Assembly (NCBI GenBank): GCA_021734645.1
Contig: JAIPIQ010000004.1
Span: forward strand, 1-39,581
Source: Fidelibacterota bacterium
GTDB taxonomy: Bacteria; Verrucomicrobiota; Kiritimatiellia; JAIPIQ01
DNA length: 39,581 nt
Direction: 5' to 3'
Part shown: positions 34,195-39,581 of the stretch, one piece after another
Layout: each line of letters starts with the position of its first letter
How positions within the stretch are numbered: position 1 is the first letter of the stretch
Program-made: the position numbers and the translations under genes
The notes under the pieces: generated by a model
The model's input: only the letters and a program-made list of their open reading frames with translations
Told to the model about the DNA's origin: nothing
The model's database searches: none

Positions 34195-34617
34195 TCAACC
34201 TCCATTGAGCGCGGGCCGCTCATCGGCCACGAGCCAAAGAATCATGCCCTGATGTTGCTCATCCCGCAATATAAAGAATGCCCCGCTCCGCGCGGCGACT
34301 TCGAGCACCTGGCTCGAGGTGGGCGCGGCGGCCAGGCCGGGTGCGGGCGCGGGCCATTGCCACCAGCCTAGCAGCGCCAGCAATAGAGCGGCACAGGCGG
34401 CGACCGCCGCCCATGGGCGGCTCGTGACGGGCCACCAGTGCGGTTCGGCCCAGGCCCGGCGCGCCGCGGGCGGCACGGTGACCGGCGCTTGCCGGGGCAG
34501 GTCGCGGGCCTGCGCCCGGAAGTCAGCCCAGAAGGTATCGGCGGGCGGGGCCGGCGGCAGCTTGTGACTTTGCGCCAGACGCGCCTGCCAAGACGGGCGT
34601 TTCTGTTTCTTTTTCAT
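34195..34617 (-). CDS. Single-pass membrane protein, probable anti-sigma factor
   Basis: The 140-residue product has a basic N-terminus (MKKKQKRPSWQARLAQSHKL) and a cytoplasmic part of about 65 residues. One membrane helix is near 68-86 (WAAVAACAALLLALLGWW). About 50 residues lie outside. Its ATG overlaps the sigma-factor stop (ATGA), which is the classic layout of an ECF sigma and its anti-sigma. There is no zinc-binding HxxxCxxC motif, so the assignment rests on topology and position. Confidence 0.65.
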   Translation of the reverse strand: MKKKQKRPSWQARLAQSHKLPPAPPADTFWADFRAQARDLPRQAPVTVPPAARRAWAEPHWWPVTSRPWAAVAACAALLLALLGWWQWPAPAPGLAAAPTSSQVLEVAARSGAFFILRDEQHQGMILWLVADERPALNGG

Positions 34618-35180
34618 GCGACTGGTTCCTCACGCGGATCGGGGGTCAACAGGGCGCGCAGTTTCCGGCGGGCGTGAAACAGGCGGGACATGACCGTGCC
34701 CTGGGGCAGATCGAGGGCGGCGGCGATCTCGTGGTAGCGCAAGCCGTCCACGTAATGCAGCAGCACGATCTGGCGGTGCAGTTGCGGTAATTGGTCCAGG
34801 GCGCGCCGGACCCAAGCCTGGTCATCCGCGCGCGCGGCGGCCTCAGCCGGACTTTCGGCCTGGTGGTCCACCGTGCGGGGATCATGATCCTCATAGTCCC
34901 CCGCATCGAAGCTTTCGGCGGGCCGCGCCTGCTGGCGCCGCCGCCAGTCCAACGCCCGATTGCGGGCGATTCGGTATAACCAAGTCGCCAGGGCGCTGCG
35001 CCCGTCGAAACCAGGCAACGCCTGCCATGCTTTCAGAAAAGTATCCATTACAATGTCTTCCGCATCCGCCGGACCAACCAGCCGCCACGCGACGGCCCGC
35101 AGTTTGCCCCGCAAGGGCTCGAAAAGCGCCGCAAACGCATCCAGATCGCCCGCGCGGGCTCTGTCCAGCAGCTCATTCAC
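34614..35180 (-). CDS. ECF-type RNA polymerase sigma factor
   Basis: The 188-residue product has region 2 (DAFAALFEPLRGKLRAVAWRL, DAEDIVMDTFLKAWQALPGFDGRSALATWLYRIARNRALDWRRR) and region 4 (LDQLPQLHRQIVLLHYVDGLRYHEIAAALDLPQGTVMSRLFHARRKLRALL). An acidic linker of about 40 residues lies between. ECF factors direct polymerase to stress or envelope promoters until held by an anti-sigma. It overlaps birA upstream and the membrane protein downstream, each by four bases (ATGA). The regulon cannot be read from this window. Confidence 0.93.
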   Translation of the reverse strand: MNELLDRARAGDLDAFAALFEPLRGKLRAVAWRLVGPADAEDIVMDTFLKAWQALPGFDGRSALATWLYRIARNRALDWRRRQQARPAESFDAGDYEDHDPRTVDHQAESPAEAAARADDQAWVRRALDQLPQLHRQIVLLHYVDGLRYHEIAAALDLPQGTVMSRLFHARRKLRALLTPDPREEPVA

Positions 35181-36019
35181 GGTCCGGCCATACTTTCATG
35201 GACGCCCCCCGCCACCGTCCTATTCACCGCCCCGGCCCCAGGCTCGACGATTTCCCCACTCCAAATGGCCTGAACCCGCCCCGGCGCGGTCTCGAGCAAC
35301 AGTTCGCCCGCGGGCCCGTAGCCCGCCACCCGCCCCCGGACAAGATCCGCCCCCTGATGAATCCCGATCGGTTGCCCGAGACTCTGGCTGCGCAGCTCCC
35401 AGGCGACGCGCAGCCCGGCGAACCCCAGGCGCGCCCAACGGGACAGCCACGGCGTCAAGGCCCGCAGCGCCTCTTCGAGTAACGGCGGCAGATCATAAAC
35501 CTGGCCGGTTTCCTCCCGCATGGAAGTGGCGGGCCGGCCAATGGCGGTCAGGGCTTCCGCCTCGAGATTGACATTCAATCCGATCCCCAGGGCCAGGGCC
35601 GCCGGTTCGCCGGGCAAGATCTCCGCCAGGATGCCGCAGATTTTCCGTTCTCCCACCAGGACATCATTGGGCCATTTGGGGCGCGATGGAATCCCGCGGG
35701 CCTGCAACAGGTCATCCACCGCCAAGGCCGCGGCAAGCGTGGCCGCGGCGGCGGGCGGACCGTCCGGCGCCAGCGGCCAGAGCAAAGAAAAACACAGATT
35801 CCGGTTGACGCCCGAAATCCAGGCGCGCCCGTGACGGCCCCGCCCCGCCGTCTGACGACGCGCCGCGAACACAGTCCCCGGCGCCAGATCCGGCCGTTGC
35901 GCCCACCGACGCTTCAACTCAAGCTGGGTGGAATCCACCTCCTCGAGCCAGGTGGGCGCCCACACGATATCCCCCCCCGTCTCTCGATCCGCCGTCACCC
36001 GCACAGTTGGCCACTCGTC
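35177..36019 (-). CDS. birA: Biotin--[acetyl-CoA-carboxylase] ligase
   Basis: The product, about 280 residues, attaches biotin to carrier proteins. It shows the biotinyl-AMP loop GRGRHGRAW near residues 60-68, RPKWPNDVLVGERKICGILAE near 110-130 with the catalytic Lys, and the small C-terminal SH3-like domain (GRVAGYGPAGELLLE). There is no DNA-binding domain, so it is the enzyme-only form. The start is uncertain. GTG 36019 lies 7 bases after the subtilase stop; GTG 36058 would overlap that gene, and GTG 35965 follows a G-rich stretch. The stop overlaps the sigma-factor start (ATGA), tying a housekeeping enzyme to an ECF sigma. Confidence 0.88.
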   Translation of the reverse strand, partial: DEWPTVRVTADRETGGDIVWAPTWLEEVDSTQLELKRRWAQRPDLAPGTVFAARRQTAGRGRHGRAWISGVNRNLCFSLLWPLAPDGPPAAAATLAAALAVDDLLQARGIPSRPKWPNDVLVGERKICGILAEILPGEPAALALGIGLNVNLEAEALTAIGRPATSMREETGQVYDLPPLLEEALRALTPWLSRWARLGFAGLRVAWELRSQSLGQPIGIHQGADLVRGRVAGYGPAGELLLETAPGRVQAIWSGEIVEPGAGAVNRTVAGGVHESMAGP

Positions 36020-36026
36020 CACGAGC

Positions 36027-37448
36027 CTACAGATGCTGACGCCGCCGCGCCCAGGCACAGAGGAAGCCGCCGAACAGGATCAGAACCGCCACCCCCGGCT
36101 CCGGCACAAGCACCCCCGTCCAGGATAACGCGTAATCCGTACTGTCTCCGCCGCTGACCTGCAGCGCATACCGCCCCGACTGCAACTCCGTCTGGTAAAC
36201 ATACTCGACGTTATCCACGGCACTGTCGCTCGACCAGATCAAATCGCCCAGATCAAACCCGCCCGCTCCCACTTCGTACAGCCCTAAGGCCATGTCCGCC
36301 ACGGTGGCCCCGGTGATTGACCAATTCTGACCGACCTGACTGGTCTGTATATTCCGGTTCCAGTTCAACGATGCGGAAAACTCCTCCAGTTTCTTGTCCG
36401 CCTCGACATCAAAGTAATAGAAGCGCAATTGGTTGGTCAGGGCCGTGTCGAAATCCCAACCGCGCACGGCAACCGTGCTGTTGGTGCTGGCCTCCTGGCG
36501 CCCCTCGACCAGAATCAAACCACTGTTGTTGATATTCAGCGCCCCGGCCCCGAAGACTTCATCAATCGGCTGGCTTGCCGTCTGGCTCCAACTCGTCAGG
36601 TTGGTTTTCGTCGCCCCGGCCATGAGCATGGACTTGATGGCGACCGCATTGGTGGCCCGGTTCAGCTCGCTATCGTTCTGCGCCATTTCGAGCAGGAGGG
36701 CCGCCGCCGCGCCCACCACCGGCGTCGAGTAGCTGGTGGCCTGGAACGGGTAGGGTGAAGCCACGATGTCGGGCTTGATGCGGCCGGCCACGTCTCCGAC
36801 CGTGCCATCGCGACTGTGATTGCCGTTGGTCAATCCGACTACAATCGCATTGTAACTGTGGCCACCGAAATCAGGGACTTCGGTACCCGAACCGTTGTTC
36901 AAGCCGACGACGGCTATGGTCTGGTCGCGCTGAATCTGGAAATCGTACCGGCGAATAATTTCCGTGCGCACGGCTTCGGTTTGATTGGTTAGTATCCAGC
37001 TATGATTCTGAATCGAGCGCGACTCGACCAGCGGCGCCCGACTCTGGCCATAGCGTAGAAAACTATTTATCCAATCAGTCGAGTAATAGGAATGAATATT
37101 GTCCACATCCGGCGCGACGCTGGCGGTACCATACAAGGCCCGCCCGACGCGAGTGGCGTGGTCCGACGTCAAAGCCGTGCCCGAGGTCATGACCGTCACG
37201 GTCTTGCCCGCCAGTTCTACATTGTTCGTGTCGGGTACGAAACGATAGACTTCAGCGTAATACCCCTCGACCTGGCTGGCGGTTATCCCATCCCCCGTGG
37301 GCACGGCGATGCTCAGTTGCGCCAGGGAATTGGTGAACGCGCGATAACCGATATCGTCCTTGTAATCGGCCCGGGCCACCGCTGCGGCGACACAACACAC
37401 CGCCACGGTTCCCCAGCCGCGCAGCCCCAAACAACGCCCATTCTTCAT
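36027..37448 (-). CDS. Subtilase-like (S8) secreted protein with PEP-CTERM sorting signal
   Basis: The 473-residue product has a signal peptide (LGLRGWGTVAVCCVAAAVARA). A subtilisin-like domain follows: His 97 in TSDHATRVGRALYG, the oxyanion Asn 148 in QNHSW, and the catalytic Ser 239 in ATSYSTPVVGAAAALL. Where subtilases have Asp in the first block, this protein reads GDGITASQVEG, so Glu 61 seems to replace it. A beta-rich C-terminal domain ends in VPEPGVAVLILFGGFLCAW followed by RRRQ, a canonical PEP-CTERM signal recognised by exosortase. No exosortase is in the window. ATG 37448 begins the signal peptide and has GGAG about 10 bases upstream; a longer frame from 37592 does not. Activity is likely but not certain. 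Confidence 0.85.
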   Translation of the reverse strand: MKNGRCLGLRGWGTVAVCCVAAAVARADYKDDIGYRAFTNSLAQLSIAVPTGDGITASQVEGYYAEVYRFVPDTNNVELAGKTVTVMTSGTALTSDHATRVGRALYGTASVAPDVDNIHSYYSTDWINSFLRYGQSRAPLVESRSIQNHSWILTNQTEAVRTEIIRRYDFQIQRDQTIAVVGLNNGSGTEVPDFGGHSYNAIVVGLTNGNHSRDGTVGDVAGRIKPDIVASPYPFQATSYSTPVVGAAAALLLEMAQNDSELNRATNAVAIKSMLMAGATKTNLTSWSQTASQPIDEVFGAGALNINNSGLILVEGRQEASTNSTVAVRGWDFDTALTNQLRFYYFDVEADKKLEEFSASLNWNRNIQTSQVGQNWSITGATVADMALGLYEVGAGGFDLGDLIWSSDSAVDNVEYVYQTELQSGRYALQVSGGDSTDYALSWTGVLVPEPGVAVLILFGGFLCAWARRRQHL

Positions 37449-37584
37449 AGCACCCGTTCTCCAGTGGCTCATTATGTGCTCACCAGCTACTGATACGCCA
37501 GGGATCTCAATTTTGCAAGCCCCAAATGCCCGATCCGCCAAGGCGCGGCGGAAGCGCCTGCCCCCCTCAATCAGTCGGTCTTGA

Positions 37585-38349
37585 CTACGCATCCGGGCCG
37601 TTACTTGGCGCCCGGGGCGGCATCGGCTCGACGGGCTCTTCGCCGAGGAGTCGGGCCAGGGTCGGTTCCATGGCCTCAGCCCAGAGGCGATAGCCTTCGA
37701 CCGTCAGGTGGACGCCGTCTGCGCGCAGCCCGCGATAGCCCTGCCCCGCCTCGAAAGGAAAACACTCGCGCAGGTCAAGAAAATGGATTGTCTGGCCATC
37801 GGCCCATTCTTTCAACTGCTGATTGACTTCCCGGAGCTTCCTGCCGCGCCCGTCTTCAAGCTGATTGCCGCGCGGGAAGATGCCCAGCAGCAAAATCGTT
37901 GTTTCCGGGAAAAGCGCTTTCGTCTTTTCCACGACCGCTTTCACGCCGGCAACGATTTCTGCCTGCGGTGAGCCGGAGTTGTTGGTGCCGATCATGATGA
38001 CGGCGAGCCGGGGCGCAAGCCCCTGCGTTGTCAGGTGATCCAACCGCCACAAAACATGCTGCGTCCGGTCGCCGCCAATGCCGAGATTGATCGCGTGGCG
38101 ATGGCCGTAGTAATGTGTCCAGATGTTCCGCGGGCGATGTTCCCAGCCCTGCGTGATTGAGTCGCCGATAAACAGCACCGCCGGCGCGGTCCCCGCCGCC
38201 ACAAGCCGTTCGTTCAACAAGGCGTTGCGCTGGTACCACTCATCCCCTTCCCTGGGCACGGGCGTCGTGGAAACAAATTCCGCCGACTGCGCGCGGAAAC
38301 AAATCGCCTGGACGCAGACGAAGCACAACAGGGCCATCCGGTAATTCAT
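37585..38349 (-). CDS. Secreted SGNH/GDSL-family hydrolase
   Basis: The 254-residue product has a signal peptide (MALLCFVCVQAICFRAQSA). The SGNH blocks are Ser in FIGDSITQGW (block I), Gly in NLGIGGDRTQHVLWRL (block II), Asn in VIMIGTNNSG (block III), and the Asp-His pair in LRADGVHLTVEGYRLWAE (block V). Such enzymes are esterases; acetyl-xylan or related carbohydrate esterase activity would suit the sugar-rich context but cannot be shown. ATG 38349 is chosen for AAGGA 8 bases upstream and the signal peptide. The frame stays open further upstream only because it runs through the 31-bp repeats. The gene lies downstream of the inositol monophosphatase on the same strand. Confidence 0.87.
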   Translation of the reverse strand: MNYRMALLCFVCVQAICFRAQSAEFVSTTPVPREGDEWYQRNALLNERLVAAGTAPAVLFIGDSITQGWEHRPRNIWTHYYGHRHAINLGIGGDRTQHVLWRLDHLTTQGLAPRLAVIMIGTNNSGSPQAEIVAGVKAVVEKTKALFPETTILLLGIFPRGNQLEDGRGRKLREVNQQLKEWADGQTIHFLDLRECFPFEAGQGYRGLRADGVHLTVEGYRLWAEAMEPTLARLLGEEPVEPMPPRAPSNGPDA

Positions 38350-38408
38350 TCGATCCATCCTTTCTGCAAAATCATGAGCATTCAAACGTCCGTTCGGCTC
38401 CCCTTGGT

Positions 38409-38552
38409 CATTCCAGCCGCTGTAACGGACGCGCTTTTCCATTCCAGCCGCTGTAATGGGCACGTTTTTCCATTCCAGCCGCTGTAATGGGCACCACATT
38501 TCGTTCCAGCGGCTGTACTGCGCGCCGTTTTTCGTTCCAGCGGCTGGAATGG
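38409..38552. repeat. Five 31-bp tandem units, each with a 19-bp dyad
   Basis: Units begin at 38409, 38440, 38471, 38502 and 38533 with an exact 31-base period. Each starts with a near-palindrome such as CATTCCAGCCGCTGTAATG; the last unit has TTCCAGC-G-GCTGGAA, which is fully symmetric. Most units end in a T-rich spacer. The first three units are most alike; the last two share CGTTCCAGCGGCTG. The period equals about three helical turns, placing all dyads on one face of the DNA. The array fills the gap between the monophosphatase stop and the SGNH gene. Confidence 0.85.
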
Positions 38553-38557
38553 ATACC

Positions 38558-39343
38558 TCAGGAGCCAAAGGGATCCATGAGGGCGCGCAGGGCGGGAAAG
38601 ACGGGGGGGGTGGCGGCCATGAACTGGAGGCATTCGCCGCCGAAGCGGGCCAGGACTTCGGTCTGGGCGCCGGCCTGGCGGGCGATGAGCTGAGCGGCGG
38701 CGATATCCCAATGATAGATGCGGGTCTCGAAATAGCCGTCCACACGGCCCCGGGCCACATGGCAGATATCCAGCGCGGCGGCGCCCATCATGCGCACCTT
38801 GCGCGCGTTCCGGCACAGCGTCTCCATCCGGCGGAAGCCATTGGGATCCGCCTCGATATCCTTGGAATGTCCCGTGCAGATCAGGGCCTGGGACAGGGAA
38901 CGGGTTTCGGCGGGCTTGATGGCCGCGCCATTGCACAAGGCCGGGCGCTCTTGAACCGCCGTGTATAAATCATCCAACTCCGGCGCATACACCACCCCCA
39001 CGACCGCCGCGCCCCGGTACTCCAACGCTACCGACGTACACCACTGGGGCAACCCATGATGGAAGTTGACCGTGCCGTCAATGGGATCTATGACCCACCG
39101 GTAGGGCGAACGGCTCGCCCGCGACCCCTCCTCGCCCAAAATCCCGTGCGCCGGATACCGCCGCGCCACCACCGCCGCCGCCCGCCGCTGGCACTCCCGG
39201 TCCAGCACCAGCTTGACGTCATGCGCATGTACGGCGTCCGTCTCGCCCCGCCGGTGCCGGTTGCGCAGGGCGTGCCGCCCCGCCGCCCGAGCCACCTCGA
39301 CCGCCCCGTCCAACAAATCATCCAGCGCAATGCCCTTTTTCAT
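38558..39343 (-). CDS. suhB: Inositol monophosphatase family protein
   Basis: The 261-residue product has the metal-binding motifs of the family: GILGEEGS near 67-74, the signature WVIDPIDGTVNFHHGLP near 83-99, and YHWDIAAAQLIARQAGA near 213-229. These enzymes use Mg to remove phosphate from inositol-1-phosphate and related compounds. In some bacteria SuhB also helps rRNA synthesis. ATG 39343 has no clear ribosome site. It is divergent from the Fur-family gene. Downstream it runs straight into the 31-bp repeat array, whose last unit touches its stop codon. Confidence 0.9.
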   Translation of the reverse strand: MKKGIALDDLLDGAVEVARAAGRHALRNRHRRGETDAVHAHDVKLVLDRECQRRAAAVVARRYPAHGILGEEGSRASRSPYRWVIDPIDGTVNFHHGLPQWCTSVALEYRGAAVVGVVYAPELDDLYTAVQERPALCNGAAIKPAETRSLSQALICTGHSKDIEADPNGFRRMETLCRNARKVRMMGAAALDICHVARGRVDGYFETRIYHWDIAAAQLIARQAGAQTEVLARFGGECLQFMAATPPVFPALRALMDPFGS

Positions 39344-39406
39344 AAACCATGGCTCTTAGCCCCGTTCCCGCCGGGAGGCGAGCCCAAAAATAATTCACCG
39401 GGGACC

Positions 39407-39434
39407 TTGCGGACTCGAAAACGGGGTGTATACT
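39407..39434 (+). promoter_or_regulatory. Promoter of the Fur-family gene
   Basis: TTGCGG (39407-39412) and TATACT (39429-39434) with 16 bases between. Transcription would begin near 39441, giving a leader of under 20 bases. Confidence 0.5.
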
Positions 39435-39445
39435 ACTGAATAAGA

Positions 39446-39460
39446 ATAATTACTAATTAT
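39446..39460. promoter_or_regulatory. Perfect 7-1-7 Fur/PerR box over the start codon
   Basis: ATAATTA-C-TAATTAT is a perfect 15-bp dyad of the Fur/PerR type. It lies just after the predicted start of transcription and reaches into the ATG at 39459. It is a strong candidate for autorepression. Confidence 0.6.
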
Positions 39461-39581
39461 GAAGAATAGGGCAACACCCACGGAGATTGAGGGGCGCGTG
39501 GCGGATTTTGTGGCCGCCTGCCGCGCCCAGGGCTTGAAGGCCACGCACCAGCGCATGGAAATCCTGCGCGAGCTGGCCGCC
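39459..39581 (+). CDS. Fur/PerR-family regulator, 5' end only
   Basis: Only the first 41 codons are in the window. The segment FVAACRAQGLKATHQRMEILREL matches the first helices of the Fur-family DNA-binding domain (CR..GL..T.QR..IL..L). Fur proteins control iron uptake, and PerR proteins respond to peroxide. The wording of this N-terminus and the AT-rich 7-1-7 box fit PerR somewhat better, but the metal and sensor residues are outside. There is no ribosome site, and the box overlaps the ATG. Confidence 0.85.
   Translation, partial: MKNRATPTEIEGRVADFVAACRAQGLKATHQRMEILRELAA

Noticed and set aside
38409-38552. CRISPR array
   Set aside because: The 31-bp units are directly joined with similar spacers, there are no unique spacer sequences and no cas genes.
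38350-38760. N-terminal extension of the SGNH hydrolase to 38760
   Set aside because: The added residues are just the 31-bp repeats read in successive frames plus antisense of the monophosphatase. The signal peptide and ribosome site fix the start at 38349.

Overview
The window is GC-rich (by eye about 65 percent) and densely coded. It looks like chromosomal DNA of an anaerobic, carbohydrate-using Gram-negative bacterium. The signs are a trimeric [FeFe]-hydrogenase, a B12-dependent ribonucleotide reductase, apolipoprotein N-acyltransferase, two outer-membrane beta-barrel candidates, a PEP-CTERM protein, a large GH2 glycosidase and a MalFG-type sugar importer. This mix fits the PVC group, for example Kiritimatiellota, Lentisphaerota or Verrucomicrobiota. 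The lineage is an inference; there is no rRNA or ribosomal protein here to confirm it.

Layout. 1-3700: a GH2 glycosidase on the minus strand, running off the left edge, with its own promoter and a tiny coupled ORF. 3964-6350: a cupin, an outer-membrane protein and thiE on the plus strand; thiE is preceded by a 137-bp palindromic element. 6352-11821: hydC-hydB-hydA on the minus strand, joined by 4-base overlaps; HydB carries a fused GltD/NfnB-like FAD domain. 11982-12905: tRNA-Leu(CAA) followed 10 nt later by a PHP-family histidinol phosphatase gene. 12906-13508: a lower-GC, gene-poor stretch bounded by 37-bp direct repeats. 13509-14561: an HtrA-type protease. 14625-25714: a plus-strand cluster with a sugar ABC importer (binding protein fused to the first permease, a very large insert in the second), a LacI regulator, a class III aminotransferase, a Gfo/Idh/MocA oxidoreductase, a sugar nucleotidyltransferase and purB. 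25741-26766: an interrupted RAYT-like Y1 transposase with a DprA/SLOG-like tail. 26787-29238: lnt, tRNA-Leu(GAG) and a small outer-membrane protein. 29271-36019: nrdJ, an FAD-dependent oxidoreductase, a secreted protein, an anti-sigma-like protein, an ECF sigma factor and birA, all minus strand. 36027-39343: a PEP-CTERM subtilase, an SGNH hydrolase, five 31-bp dyad repeats and an inositol monophosphatase. 39407-39581: promoter, operator and 5' end of a Fur/PerR regulator.

How it fits together. The hydrogenase would reoxidise NADH, and perhaps NADPH through the fused domain, together with reduced ferredoxin made during sugar fermentation. The GH2 enzyme, the importer and the LacI-controlled cluster supply and process sugars or sugar derivatives. 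No ABC ATPase is encoded here, so the importer must borrow one. The most unusual items are the HydB-GltD fusion, the two odd permeases, the transposase with a DprA-like tail broken by a TAA, and the 31-bp in-phase dyad array.
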